DNA from: Paractinoplanes polyasparticus | GTDB taxonomy: Bacteria > Actinomycetota > Actinomycetes > Mycobacteriales > Micromonosporaceae | DNA: 64,000 bases | Direction: 5' to 3' | Assembly (NCBI RefSeq): GCF_019710575.1 | Contig: NZ_JAHWFK010000035.1 | Span: 31,377 to 95,376, forward strand | Shown: positions 8,015-17,216 of the stretch, one piece after another | Layout: each line of letters starts with the position of its first letter | Numbering within the stretch: position 1 is the first letter of the stretch | Program-made: the position numbers and the translations under genes | The notes under the pieces: generated by a model | What the model was told of the DNA's origin: nothing | What the model saw: the letters and a program-made list of their open reading frames with translations, nothing else | Databases searched by the model: none

Positions 8015-9526
8015 ATGAGCATGAGCAGCGGCATGGGAACGGCGGGCGCCGTCCTCGGGGGCGACCCCCAGGACGCCCTGCTCGGCGACCTCGTCTCGTT
8101 CATGACCAAGGACACGCCCTCGGTCCAGCACGTGCTGGACCTCTGCGTGCCGCACCTGCGCGAGGCGGCCGGTCTCACCGCGGCCACCGTGTTCGAGCTC
8201 GACTCCGAGACCGGCCTGCTGACCGTCACCGCCCGCGTCGGCGAGCCCGGCCGCCGCGATGTGCTGACCGCGGGCAAGGTCTTCCGCCTGGCGGCCGGGG
8301 CCAAGCCGTTGGTCAGCGGCGAGCAGATGGCCGTGCGGCTGCGCATCGGCGGGCAGACCGTCGGCGTCCTGCTGCTCACCGGAGCCGGCCTCGACGCCCT
8401 GCGCCCCGAGGTGCTGGCTCCGCTCGCCCTGCACTTCGCGACCACGCTGCAGGGCCTGGCGGCCGAGAAGCAGCGCCAGTTCGTCTCGCACACCACCAGC
8501 ACCATCCGCCGCCTCTTCGAGCAGGGCATGGCCGCCGACGGCGTCGAGGACGCCGCCGGCCTGCTGGCCGCCTCGGCCGCCGAGGGGTTCCGCACCGAGC
8601 ACGCCGCCGTCATCCTCGTCGACCCGGACGGCACGGTCCTCTCGGCGCACAGCGTCGGACTGCCCGAGGGCGACGCGACGATCGCCGAGCTGCTGGGCCG
8701 GTCCGCCGAGGAGTCGCCGGTGTGGCAGACGGTGCGGGACGGAAAGGTCGCGCTGGCCAACGACTCGGTGACCTCGGTCGTACGCCCCTGTGACCTCGCC
8801 CTGCTCATGAAGCTCAAGTCGTTCGCCGCCATGCCGCTGATGTCCGCCCAGGGCCCGGTCGGCATGATCATGTGCGGCGACTCGCGCGCGCCCCGCGAGT
8901 GGACCGCGCGGGACCGCATCCTCGCCGATCAGCTGTCGGTCGAGGGCGGCCTGATCATCGACAGCGCCGGCATGCGGCAGGCCGCGCAGGCGCATGTCGC
9001 CGAGCTCAGCCGCCAGGCTTTCCACGACTCGCTCACCGGCCTGCCCAACCGCACCCACCTGATCGACCGGGCCGAGCGGGCCGTCCGCGAGGCCGGGGAG
9101 ACTCGCGACCGGGTGGCCCTGATGCTGCTCGACCTCAACGGCTTCAAGCAGGTCAACGACACCGCGGGTCACCAGGCCGGCGACGCGCTGCTGCAGCAGG
9201 TGGCCAAGCGCCTGCTCGGCGCGGTCCGCGACGGCGACGTGGTCTCGCGGCTGGGCGGCGACGAGTTCGCCATCATGCTCACCCGGCAGGCCGACGAGGA
9301 GGTGGCCAGCGTGGTGGCCGGGCGCATCTGCGACCGGTTGCGCCGCCCCTTCGCCATCGACGGCGCCGAGGTCTCGATCGGCGGCAGCGTGGGCATCGCG
9401 CTCTATCCCGACGACGCCACCGACTACGAGGCCCTGATGCGGGGCGCGGACGCCGCGATGTACGAGGCCAAGCGGGCCACCAAAGGCCACGGCGGCGGTT
9501 ACCGGCGGGCGCGGGACACCTTCTGA
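8015..9526 (+). CDS. GAF-GAF-GGDEF diguanylate cyclase
   Basis: 503 aa, cytoplasmic. Two GAF-type sensor regions (~residues 20-165 and ~170-335) precede a GGDEF domain (~345-500) that makes cyclic di-GMP from two GTP. Seen: LTGLPNRTHLIDRAE at the domain entry, LLDLNGFKQVND, the catalytic GGDEF at 414-418 and the allosteric inhibitory RxxD (RDGD) five residues before it, so product inhibition is expected. The start is ATG 8015 (MSMSSGMGT); the open frame further upstream crosses the minisatellite and is not coding. No Shine-Dalgarno sequence is evident, so the transcript may be leaderless. The GAF ligands are unknown. Confidence 0.9.
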   Translation: MSMSSGMGTAGAVLGGDPQDALLGDLVSFMTKDTPSVQHVLDLCVPHLREAAGLTAATVFELDSETGLLTVTARVGEPGRRDVLTAGKVFRLAAGAKPLVSGEQMAVRLRIGGQTVGVLLLTGAGLDALRPEVLAPLALHFATTLQGLAAEKQRQFVSHTTSTIRRLFEQGMAADGVEDAAGLLAASAAEGFRTEHAAVILVDPDGTVLSAHSVGLPEGDATIAELLGRSAEESPVWQTVRDGKVALANDSVTSVVRPCDLALLMKLKSFAAMPLMSAQGPVGMIMCGDSRAPREWTARDRILADQLSVEGGLIIDSAGMRQAAQAHVAELSRQAFHDSLTGLPNRTHLIDRAERAVREAGETRDRVALMLLDLNGFKQVNDTAGHQAGDALLQQVAKRLLGAVRDGDVVSRLGGDEFAIMLTRQADEEVASVVAGRICDRLRRPFAIDGAEVSIGGSVGIALYPDDATDYEALMRGADAAMYEAKRATKGHGGGYRRARDTF

Positions 9527-9537
9527 ATCTTGGTCCG

Positions 9538-9566
9538 GGATACCGGGCGGAACCTGTCCGGTATCC
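9538..9566. promoter_or_regulatory. inverted repeat in the promoter of the VOC gene
   Basis: GGATACCGG (9538-9546) and CCGGTATCC (9558-9566) form perfect 9-bp arms with an 11-nt spacer, just upstream of the presumed -10 box. The position suggests an operator. It also lies 11 bp after the diguanylate cyclase stop, so a terminator role is possible. Confidence 0.5.
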
Positions 9567-9570
9567 GGCC

Positions 9571-9576
9571 TAGCGT
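9571..9576 (+). promoter_or_regulatory. -10 box for leaderless VOC gene
   Basis: TAGCGT ends 7 nt before the ATG at 9584 and no ribosome-binding site is present, the standard arrangement for a leaderless actinobacterial mRNA. Confidence 0.55.
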
Positions 9577-9583
9577 CGCCGTC

Positions 9584-9955
9584 ATGAACTTCGCTTCGGT
9601 ACGTCTCATCACCGACCACGTCGGCCCGCTCACCGACTTCTACGAGCAGGTCACCGGGCAGCCCGCGCGGCGGCACACGCCCGACTTCGCCGAGATCGCG
9701 CTGCCCGGCGCGACCCTGGCCATCGGCAGCACCGCCACCGTCAAGCTGTTCGGCGAAGGCTCGGCCGAGCCCGCGGCCAACCGGACCGCCATCGTCGAGT
9801 TCCGGGTCGACGACGTGGACGCCGAATTCGCCCGCCTGCGTACGGTCATCGGCGACCTCGTCCAGGAACCCACCACCATGCCCTGGGGCAACCGGTCGCT
9901 GCTGTTCCGCGACCCCGACGGCACGCTGGTCAACCTGTTCACGCCGCCCTCATGA
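9584..9955 (+). CDS. VOC-superfamily (glyoxalase/bleomycin resistance-like) protein
   Basis: 123 aa, a single vicinal-oxygen-chelate domain made of two beta-alpha-beta-beta-beta halves. Seen: N-terminal FASVRLITDHVGPLTDFYEQVTGQPARR and the closing LLFRDPDGTLVNLFTPP, typical of this fold; the usual C-terminal metal ligand position is Asn-Leu-Phe rather than a clear Glu. The substrate cannot be told. ATG 9584 is supported by the leaderless -10 box. Its stop overlaps the stop of the convergent gene (the shared sequence is TCATGA). Confidence 0.82.
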   Translation: MNFASVRLITDHVGPLTDFYEQVTGQPARRHTPDFAEIALPGATLAIGSTATVKLFGEGSAEPAANRTAIVEFRVDDVDAEFARLRTVIGDLVQEPTTMPWGNRSLLFRDPDGTLVNLFTPPS

Positions 9956-10564
9956 GAAGATCCACGCCACCACGACGCCGACCAGGCCGCCGCTGACCAG
10001 CAGGCCGGCGCCGAAACGCCGGGTCTCCGGCCGCCAGACCGACCCGACGCCGATCAACAGGTAGAGCGGCACCCAGGCCCAGAACGGGGCGGCCAGCCCG
10101 GCCATCGAGGGGAACAGCGTCATCGGGCCCACGGCGGCGCACGGACCGGCGCAGCCCAGCGCCAGACCGCTCAGCAGGCCCGCCAGCAGCGGCGGGTCGA
10201 CCAGGCGGGCCTGCTGCGGCGGCGACGCCACGGTGAGGACCGGGTCGTCGCCCGGGTGCTGGGTCAGGGTGAGCACATAGCCGGCCGGGTCGTGGACGAT
10301 CAGCACACGGCCGTCGGCCGGGCCGCTCTCGTCGACGCGGCAGCCGGACTGCTGCCAGAGGTCACGCGTCGACTCGTACACCTCGGGGGTGTGCTCACCC
10401 AGGCCGGGCAGGCGGCCGCCGCGCAGGATGCGGGTGGCCGGCGGAGGCGACTTGAGCAGGGCGGCCGGGATCGGGTCGAGGCGCAGCCCCGGGAAGGCGT
10501 GCAGCGTCGCCTCCAGCCGCTGCTCGACGCCGCGGGTCAGCTCGGCCCGGCTGCTCTGGCTCAC
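9950..10564 (-). CDS. hypothetical protein with C-terminal membrane helices
   Basis: 204 aa, family not recognised. The N-terminal ~120 residues are soluble (VEQRLEATLHAFPGLRLDPIPAALLKSP..., VLIVHDPAGYVLTLTQH). They are followed by about three hydrophobic helices (LLAGLLSGLALGCAGPCAAVG, LAAPFWAWVPLYLLIGVGSV, FGAGLLVSGGLVGVVVAWIF). The start is GTG 10564. It lies 49 bp downstream of the FUSC gene on the same strand and may share its transcript. Confidence 0.65.
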   Translation of the reverse strand: MSQSSRAELTRGVEQRLEATLHAFPGLRLDPIPAALLKSPPPATRILRGGRLPGLGEHTPEVYESTRDLWQQSGCRVDESGPADGRVLIVHDPAGYVLTLTQHPGDDPVLTVASPPQQARLVDPPLLAGLLSGLALGCAGPCAAVGPMTLFPSMAGLAAPFWAWVPLYLLIGVGSVWRPETRRFGAGLLVSGGLVGVVVAWIFS

Positions 10565-10613
10565 CCGTCACAGCCTCGCTCACACTCCGTCGCGATGCCG
10601 GACTATCGCGAAA

Positions 10614-12773
10614 TCAGGTGGCGCCGTCGGCTACCCGGGAGACGCGGACCCGGATCTCGTCGCCGGGCTCGGGGCGGCCGGTCATGTTCGTCAGGTCCTC
10701 GCGCAGCCCGTCGAGCCACGCCCGCAGGTCGGCCACGATGTAGAGGTCCTGGCCCAGGTCGTCGGGCCACCGTGGCGGCGCCGGGCGATCCGGTGGGCGG
10801 CCCGGGGTCTCGTTGCGCAGCAGGCGCTCGGCCGCGGCGTCGTAACAGGCGGCGACGTCGTCGGCCAGCGCGGTCAGCTGGTTCACGAACGGCAGCAGTC
10901 CGCCGGCCGGGCACGAGCGGACCAGGGCCTCCGCCCCGCGCACGGCGTGGTGGCCCGCGACCAGCGTGGCCTGCCAGTCGAGCCGGGCCGGTGCGTGCCG
11001 CTCGCTCTGGTACAGGGCGAACGACGCCTCGGCCAGCTGCCCCGCGAAACGGGCCTTGGGCAGCGCGTTGCCGGGCGTGGCGCCGTTGGCCATGACGGCG
11101 ATCGTCTCGCGGACGACCTCGGCCGCCGACGCCAGGAACGTGCCGGTCGCGCGGTGCAGTTCCCCGGCCCCGCCCCGCGGCCAGGCGAACAGGCCGATGA
11201 GCACGCCGATGGCCGCGCCGATCAGCACGTCGGCCACCCGCTGCTCGGCCAGCCGCCAGTCGACGGGGGTGACCTGCGCGAAGACGAGCGTGATGACCAG
11301 CGTGAACAGCGCCTGCGACCAGCCCAGGCCGAGCAGCGGGCCGGCCGCGAAACCGGCGATCATCACGAACGGCAGGGCGACGGCGAACACGAGCGGGTCG
11401 AGGCCGGGCAGCAGGATCAGGGCGGCCACGACCGAGCCGGCAACCGTGCCGACCAGCGCCGGCCGCAGCGTCGAGCGGGTCTCGGCGGCCGACGCGCGCA
11501 GCACGGTCAGGATCGTCAGCAGCACCCAGAAGCCGTGCGACAGGTCGAGCTCACCGGCGATCAGCCGGGCCACCGCCAGCGCCACGGCCAGGCGCAGGGC
11601 GCCCTGGAAGGCGACCGAGCGCGGGGTCAGATTTTCCCGCAGGCGGTGCCAGTAGAGGGCCGGGGTGCGACGGTACGCATACCAGAACTGCCCCGGGCGA
11701 GCCGTCTCCGGCGTGGGGTCGGGGTGCCCGGGCGGCTCCCCGGCGGCGATCCGCACGGCGACGACGAGGCTCTTGGTCCACTCCCCGAGCGACAGGGCGA
11801 GCGCGCCGAGCCGCAGCCGTTCCGGCGGCAACCCGTTCGGGTCGGTGTTCATCCGCGCGGCCCGGAAATCGGTGACGGCCGCCGCGACCACGTTGGTGTC
11901 GGGCAGCGGCCCGTCGCCGCGCAGCCAGGCTCCGGTGGCCCCGACGCAGCCGGCCGTGGCGCTGAGCAGTTTGATGGCGGCCGACCGGGTGATCGCCTCA
12001 CGGTCGGCCGAGAAGTACAGGTCGACGACCCGGCCGAGCAGCAGCCGGGACGTGCCGGCCGCTGCCGACAGCGCCCGGTCGTGGCGGCCGGCCGAAGCGG
12101 GTCGCTCGATGGGTGGCAGCCGCGAGGGGCGCAGCTCGTCAGCGGCCTCGGTCGCCTCGGGCACCAGGGCGGCGAGCCGGTCGCGGCCCGTCCTGTCGCC
12201 GGACCAGTCGTCGGCCAGCGCCTCGAGGCAGGCGGCGAGGGCCGAGACCGCGTCGGCCAGGCGGTGCCGGTACGGGACCGGCGCCGGGTCGGGCCACAGG
12301 AAGAGCTCGGCGGTGGCCAGCAGGGCCACGGCGAGGGTGACGCCGGCCAGCCTCTCCGGCAACGCCCCGGGGTCGTACGGCGGGAAGCACGGCAGGATGT
12401 AGAGCAGTTGCATGCCGGCGGCCAGCCCCACGAGCCGGGGCCCGCCCACCCCGACGAAGCTGACAGTGAAGCCGAGCACGAACATGCCGGCCGCGGCCGC
12501 CCAGTTGCTGACCGACAGCAGCGTGCCGAGCGAGATCAGCCCCCACACCACCGGCAGCACCGCGACGAGCGTCCGCGCCCGCTGCCGGGGCGACCCCGGG
12601 ATCTGCGACAGCGCCCCGAGCGCGATGGTGCCGAACAACGCGTACGGCGCCGCGTCGGCGCTGCCGATCACATAGCGGCAGAGATAGAAGCCCAGGCAGG
12701 CGACCAGCGTGACCCGGACCGCCCGCCGCACGACGAGCAGCTGAGGATCCCGCTTGAGCACCCACCCCCACAC
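10614..12773 (-). CDS. FUSC-family membrane protein (aromatic acid exporter-like)
   Basis: 719 aa, with two membrane blocks separated by a long cytoplasmic region. The N-terminal block has about six helices (VTLVACLGFYLCRYVIG, VWGLISLGTLLSV, ...). The second block, ~residues 385-530, again has several helices (FWVLLTILTVLRASAAETRSTL, ALVGTVAGSVVAALILL, VADVLIGAAIGVLIGLFAW). The FWVLLTIL...R..TL segment is the signature of the fusaric-acid-resistance/YccS/AaeB group, which exports aromatic acids or related compounds. The substrate is not inferable. The start is GTG 12773; an in-frame GTG four codons later is also possible. Confidence 0.8.
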   Translation of the reverse strand: MWGWVLKRDPQLLVVRRAVRVTLVACLGFYLCRYVIGSADAAPYALFGTIALGALSQIPGSPRQRARTLVAVLPVVWGLISLGTLLSVSNWAAAAGMFVLGFTVSFVGVGGPRLVGLAAGMQLLYILPCFPPYDPGALPERLAGVTLAVALLATAELFLWPDPAPVPYRHRLADAVSALAACLEALADDWSGDRTGRDRLAALVPEATEAADELRPSRLPPIERPASAGRHDRALSAAAGTSRLLLGRVVDLYFSADREAITRSAAIKLLSATAGCVGATGAWLRGDGPLPDTNVVAAAVTDFRAARMNTDPNGLPPERLRLGALALSLGEWTKSLVVAVRIAAGEPPGHPDPTPETARPGQFWYAYRRTPALYWHRLRENLTPRSVAFQGALRLAVALAVARLIAGELDLSHGFWVLLTILTVLRASAAETRSTLRPALVGTVAGSVVAALILLPGLDPLVFAVALPFVMIAGFAAGPLLGLGWSQALFTLVITLVFAQVTPVDWRLAEQRVADVLIGAAIGVLIGLFAWPRGGAGELHRATGTFLASAAEVVRETIAVMANGATPGNALPKARFAGQLAEASFALYQSERHAPARLDWQATLVAGHHAVRGAEALVRSCPAGGLLPFVNQLTALADDVAACYDAAAERLLRNETPGRPPDRPAPPRWPDDLGQDLYIVADLRAWLDGLREDLTNMTGRPEPGDEIRVRVSRVADGAT

Positions 12774-12784
12774 AAGCCGCAGTC

Positions 12785-13930
12785 TTACACGAAGGCGCTC
12801 TCTCCGGTGATGGCGCGGCCCACGATCAGGGTGTTGATCTCACGGGTGCCCTCGTACGAATACAGCGCCTCGGCGTCGGCCACGAACCGGCCGATGTTGT
12901 ATTCGAGCACGATGCCGTTGCCGGCCAGCAGTTCCCGGGCCCAGCCGACAACTTCGCGCATGCGGGTGGTGCAGTAGGCCTTGGCCAGCGCCGAGTGCTC
13001 GTCGCGATATTGGCCCGCATCCTGCAACTGGGCCAGCCGCACACACATGCCGAGGGCGCCGGTCACGTTGCCCAGCATGCGGACCAGCAGATCCTGCACG
13101 AGCTGGAACTTGGCGATCGGCCGGCCGAACTGCTCCCGCTCCTTCGAGTAGTTCAGGGCGATCTCGTACGCGGCCAGCATGACGCCCACGGCTTCCCAGG
13201 CCACGCCGCTGCGGGTCTGCCGCAGCACCTTCGCCGTGTCCTTGAAGGAGTTCGCGTTCTCCAGCCGGTCGTCCTCGGGCACGCGCACGTCGGTCAGGCG
13301 GATGTCCGCGTTCTGCACGGTGCGCAGCGCGATCTTGTTCTCGATCTTCGTGGCCGTGAAGCCCGGCGCGTCACCGCGTACAACAAAGCCTTTGACCTGG
13401 TTGTCGGTCTCGTCACGGGCCCAGACGACGATCAGGTCGGCGAAGGTCGCGTTGCCGATCCAGCGCTTCTCGCCGTTGAGCACCCACTCGTCGCCCTCGC
13501 GGCGGGCCGTCGTGCGCAGGCCGGCCGCGACGTCGGAGCCACCCGTCGGCTCGGTCAACGCGAACGCGCCCACCTGGTCGAAGGCGGTCATCGCGGGCAG
13601 CCAGCGCTCCTGCTGCTCGGGCGAGCCGCACATGGTGATGCTGCCCATGGCGAGCCCGGCGTGCACGCCGTAGAAGGTTGCCATCGACGCGTCGGCCCGG
13701 GCCATCTCGAGGGCGAGCCACCCGTTGAGCAGCGACGACGAGCCCTCGCGACCGGCGATGCCGAGGCCGGCGTACCGCTTGATCAGGTGCATCGGGAAGT
13801 CGGCGCGCCGCCAGTGGTCGTTGGCGATCGGCACGACCTCGTCGTCGAGGAACGCGCGCACCCGCTCCACCACGGCGGCCTCGTCATCCGAAAGCAGGTC
13901 CTGAAAGGCGTAAAGGTCTCCGGCGAGCAT
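12785..13930 (-). CDS. acyl-CoA dehydrogenase, glutaryl-CoA dehydrogenase-like
   Basis: 381 aa, a full-length flavoprotein that oxidises an acyl-CoA at C2-C3. Seen: the FAD/substrate block FALTEPTGGSDVAAGLRTTA, WVLNGEKRWIGNATFADLIVVWA, the EREQFGRPIAKFQLVQDLLVRM helix, and SYEGTREINTLIVGRAITG, where the Glu of YEGT is the catalytic base in the glutaryl-CoA dehydrogenase clade. ATG 13930 is preceded by TAGGCA, fitting a leaderless start. It is divergent from glyQS with only 44 bp between the start codons, so the two promoters overlap. Substrate assignment by clade is inference. Confidence 0.88.
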   Translation of the reverse strand: MLAGDLYAFQDLLSDDEAAVVERVRAFLDDEVVPIANDHWRRADFPMHLIKRYAGLGIAGREGSSSLLNGWLALEMARADASMATFYGVHAGLAMGSITMCGSPEQQERWLPAMTAFDQVGAFALTEPTGGSDVAAGLRTTARREGDEWVLNGEKRWIGNATFADLIVVWARDETDNQVKGFVVRGDAPGFTATKIENKIALRTVQNADIRLTDVRVPEDDRLENANSFKDTAKVLRQTRSGVAWEAVGVMLAAYEIALNYSKEREQFGRPIAKFQLVQDLLVRMLGNVTGALGMCVRLAQLQDAGQYRDEHSALAKAYCTTRMREVVGWARELLAGNGIVLEYNIGRFVADAEALYSYEGTREINTLIVGRAITGESAFV

Positions 13931-13960
13931 ATTGCCTACGTACCCGCGAGCGGCCCGCCC

Positions 13961-13966
13961 TAGACT
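13961..13966 (+). promoter_or_regulatory. -10 box for glycyl-tRNA synthetase
   Basis: TAGACT ends 8 nt before ATG 13975 and there is no Shine-Dalgarno sequence, indicating a leaderless or near-leaderless transcript. The -35 position is unclear. Confidence 0.5.
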
Positions 13967-13974
13967 TCCAACCC

Positions 13975-16965
13975 ATGCTCACCATGCAGGACGCGCTGGC
14001 CCGGTTGACCGCGTACTGGACGGCTCAGGGGTGCCTGACCGTCCAGCCGATGAACACCGAGGTCGGTGCGGGGACGCTGAACCCGGCGACCTTCCTGCGG
14101 GTGCTGGGCCCGGAGCCGTGGCGCGTCGTCTACGTCGAGCCCTCCGTGCGGCCCGACGACTCGCGCTACGGCGAGAACCCGAACCGGCTGCAGACCCACA
14201 CCCAGCTCCAGGTGATCCTCAAGCCCGACCCGGGCAACCCGCAGGAGCTCTACCTGGGCAGCCTCGAGGCGCTGGGCATCGACATCCGGGCCCACGACGT
14301 CCGCTTCGTCGAGGACAACTGGGCCTCGCCGGCGCTGGGCGCGTGGGGCCTGGGCTGGGAGGTCTGGCTCGACGGGCTCGAGATCACCCAGTTCACGTAC
14401 TTCCAGCAGGCCGGCGGCCTCAACCTCGAGCCGGTCTCGGTCGAGATCACGTACGGCATCGAGCGCATCATCATGGCGCTGCAGGACAAGACGCACTTCA
14501 AAGAGATCATCTACGCGCCCGGGATCTCCGTGCCGTCCGAAGGACCAGGCATCGGTAATGTCGCAGCCAAGGGGATCTCGTACGGCGAGGTCTTCGGCCA
14601 GGGCGAGTACGAGATGTCGCGGTACTACCTGGACGATGCCGATGTCGCCGCCAACCGGCAGTTGCTCGAGATCTACGCGGCCGAGGCGCAACGGCTGATC
14701 GACGCCGGGCTGCCGGTGCCGGCCCACACGTACGTGCTGAAGTGCTCCCAGGCGTTCAACGTGCTCGATTCGCGCGGCGCCGTCTCCACCGCCGACCGCG
14801 CCGCCGAGTTCGCCCGCATGCGCCGTCTCGCCGGCGACGTCGCCCGCCTGTGGGTGGCTCGCCGCGACGAGCAGGGCCACCCGCTGGGCCTGGTCGAGGC
14901 GCTGCCGCCGGCCACCGCGACCGCCACCCCGGCCGCGAAGACCAGCCCCCGCGCGCTCATCTTCGAGATCGGCACCGAGGAGCTGCCGCCGGCCGAGGCG
15001 AGATCGGCCCGCGACTACGTGCAGCGCGCGCTGACCGAGGGCCTGTCCGGCACCCGGCTCGAGCACGACGAGGTACGCGTGTTCGCCACCCCCCGGCGGC
15101 TGGTCGCGCTGGTCGCCTCGGTCGCGGCTCAGGAGCCCGACCACCTACGCCAGGTGCGGGGCCCGAAGGTCGGCGCCCCGGCCAAGGCGGTCGAGGGTTT
15201 CGCGCGCGGCCAGGGCGTTCCCGTCGATCAACTCGAGACGGCGCTCTACGCCGAGGCCGAGCACCATGTCGCCCGGAAGCACGAGGCCGGCGGCGCCGCG
15301 GCCGAGGTGCTCGCGCCCGTGCTGGCGAAGGTGGTGACCGGTCTGCGCGGGGCCAAGAACATGCGCTGGAACGACCCGCAGCTCTCGTTCAGCCGGCCGA
15401 TCCGCTGGCTGACCGCGCTGTGGGGCGACGACGTGGTGCCGGTCGCGGTGGGCACCCTGGCCGCCGGTCGTCAGACCCGGCTGCTGCGTACGGCCTCGGA
15501 ACCGATCGTCCAGGTCGCGTCGGCCGAGACCTTCATGGAGACGCTGGCGCTGGCCGGCATCGTCGCCGACCCCGAGGACAGGCACGACCTGATCGTCACC
15601 GGCGCGCAGGACGAGGTCTACCCCGAGGGCCGCATCGACGTGGCCGGCGAGTCCGCGCTGATCGAGCAGATCACGTACCTGGTCGAGGCGCCCACCCCGC
15701 TGCTGGGCACGTTCGACGAGAGTTACCTGTCGCTGCCGGACGCCGTGCTGACCACCGTGATGCGCAAGCACCAGCGCTACCTGCCGGTCCGCGACGCCTC
15801 GGGGGCGCTGCTGCCGATGTTCGTCACCGTCGCCAACGGCCCGGTCGACGTCGAGCTCGTGCGCACCGGCAACGAGGCGGTGCTGCGCGCCCGCTACGAG
15901 GACGCGGCGTTCTTCTACCGCGCCGACCGCAACACGCCCCTGCCGGACATGCGGGAGCGCCTGTCCCGCCTGACCTTCACCGACAAGCTGGGCTCGATGG
16001 CCGACCGCTCGGGCCGGATCGCCGCCCTGGCCACGTCGCTGGCCGACTCGCTCGGGCTGTCGTCGGCCACGCTGGGCCGGGCGGCCCGCCTGGTCAAGTT
16101 CGACCTCGGCTCGCAACTGGTCACCGAGATGACCAGCCTGGCCGGCGTGATGGCCCGCGACTACGCCCTGCACGCGGGCGAGCCGCGCGACGTGGCCCAG
16201 GCCGTCTACGAGGCCGAACTGCCCCGCAACACCGGCGACGACCTGCCCGCCTCGATCCCGGGCGCCCTGCTCTCCCTGGCCGACCGCCTCGACCTGGTAA
16301 CCGGCCTGGCCGCCACGGTCGGCCTGCCCACCGGCAGCAGCGATCCCTTCGCCGTACGCCGGGCCGTGCTGGGCCTGCTGGCCGTGCACCGCGCCCACCC
16401 CGCCCTCTCCGGCCTGTCCCTGCTCGACGGACTGCGCTCGGCCGCCGCCCAGCAGCCCGTGCCCGTCCCGGCCACAGTGCTCGACAGCGCCGCCGAGTTC
16501 CTGGCCCGCCGCCTCGAACAGGCGCTGACCGAGGAGGGCAAGCCGGTCGACCGCATCCGGGCCGCCCTCCCCCACCACGCCCGCCCATCGGTCGTCGACA
16601 CACTGCTGACCCAGCTCGACACCCTCGTCGGCAACCCCGACTTCGTGGCGGTCGCGGCCGCCATCCAGCGGGCCCGCCGCATCCTTCCCCCCGGCACCAG
16701 GGCCGGTTACGACCCCTCGGTGCTCACCGAGCCGGCCGAACTGGCCCTGCACGAGGCGGTAGCCGGCGTGAAGCCCACCTGGGGCGCCGACCTGGTCGCC
16801 TTCACCGCCGGAGTCGAGCCGCTGGTCGAGCCCCTGGCCCGCTTCTTCGACGAGGTCTTCGTCATGGCCGAGGAGCCCGCGTTGCGAGCCGCCCGCCTCG
16901 GCCTGCTGGCTACCGTCCGCGACCTCGGCGAGGGCCTGCTCGACTGGCCGGAGCTGCGCCTCTAG
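13975..16965 (+). CDS. glyQS: glycyl-tRNA synthetase, fused alpha and beta subunits
   Basis: 996 aa. It attaches glycine to tRNA-Gly. Residues ~1-300 are the alpha subunit: class II catalytic core with TLNPATFLRVLGPEPW, NPNRLQTHTQLQVILKP, VRFVEDNWASP and ITYGIERI. A Pro/Ala/Thr linker (LPPATATATPAAKTSP) leads into the beta subunit (~320-996) starting LIFEIGTEELPPAEAR, with FATPRRLVALV, the HD-like region (YALHAGEPRDVAQAVYEAELP) and a C-terminal DALR-type anticodon-binding part. In most bacteria of this type GlyQ and GlyS are separate. No frameshift separates them here, so the fusion is genuine. Many actinobacteria use the unrelated single-chain GlyRS instead. Confidence 0.95.
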   Translation: MLTMQDALARLTAYWTAQGCLTVQPMNTEVGAGTLNPATFLRVLGPEPWRVVYVEPSVRPDDSRYGENPNRLQTHTQLQVILKPDPGNPQELYLGSLEALGIDIRAHDVRFVEDNWASPALGAWGLGWEVWLDGLEITQFTYFQQAGGLNLEPVSVEITYGIERIIMALQDKTHFKEIIYAPGISVPSEGPGIGNVAAKGISYGEVFGQGEYEMSRYYLDDADVAANRQLLEIYAAEAQRLIDAGLPVPAHTYVLKCSQAFNVLDSRGAVSTADRAAEFARMRRLAGDVARLWVARRDEQGHPLGLVEALPPATATATPAAKTSPRALIFEIGTEELPPAEARSARDYVQRALTEGLSGTRLEHDEVRVFATPRRLVALVASVAAQEPDHLRQVRGPKVGAPAKAVEGFARGQGVPVDQLETALYAEAEHHVARKHEAGGAAAEVLAPVLAKVVTGLRGAKNMRWNDPQLSFSRPIRWLTALWGDDVVPVAVGTLAAGRQTRLLRTASEPIVQVASAETFMETLALAGIVADPEDRHDLIVTGAQDEVYPEGRIDVAGESALIEQITYLVEAPTPLLGTFDESYLSLPDAVLTTVMRKHQRYLPVRDASGALLPMFVTVANGPVDVELVRTGNEAVLRARYEDAAFFYRADRNTPLPDMRERLSRLTFTDKLGSMADRSGRIAALATSLADSLGLSSATLGRAARLVKFDLGSQLVTEMTSLAGVMARDYALHAGEPRDVAQAVYEAELPRNTGDDLPASIPGALLSLADRLDLVTGLAATVGLPTGSSDPFAVRRAVLGLLAVHRAHPALSGLSLLDGLRSAAAQQPVPVPATVLDSAAEFLARRLEQALTEEGKPVDRIRAALPHHARPSVVDTLLTQLDTLVGNPDFVAVAAAIQRARRILPPGTRAGYDPSVLTEPAELALHEAVAGVKPTWGADLVAFTAGVEPLVEPLARFFDEVFVMAEEPALRAARLGLLATVRDLGEGLLDWPELRL

Positions 16966-16976
16966 ACCCTGCCCGG

Positions 16977-17216
16977 TCAGCCCTCACCCGGATTGGCCAG
17001 AAGCCTCCGGAGGACAGCGATGTCTTCGACGTCCTTGTCCCGCCAAGGCCGGCCGTTTGGGCAGCGTCGGGAAACCACCAGAATCGTCTTCGACCGGGAC
17101 TCCTCGGAGCGGGGAACCCAGAACTCGACATCGCCGTGGGCACGAGTGACACGCCCGATACGGGCGTCGAGCCCCCACCCTCCGCACTCTGTGGCGGGGA
17201 GTTCAGCCGCGGAGCG
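16977..17216 (-). pseudogene. possible decayed coding fragment without start codon
   Basis: An open minus-strand frame of 79 codons ends in TGA at 16977-16979 and reads like protein (ARIGRVTRAHGDVEFWVP, then KTILVVSRRC and DKDVEDIAVLRRLLANPG). It has no ATG, GTG or TTG, and its upstream end overlaps the DUF2306 gene. Its third codon positions use more T than the neighbours, which would fit a fragment of foreign origin. The family is not recognised; it may equally be chance. Confidence 0.3.

Noticed and set aside
7319..9676. 785-codon minus-strand open frame across the diguanylate cyclase gene
   Set aside because: Only its short stretch at 7788-7919 resembles a known domain (LamG). The remainder is antisense to an intact GAF-GAF-GGDEF gene, so it is a shadow plus a remnant, not one gene.
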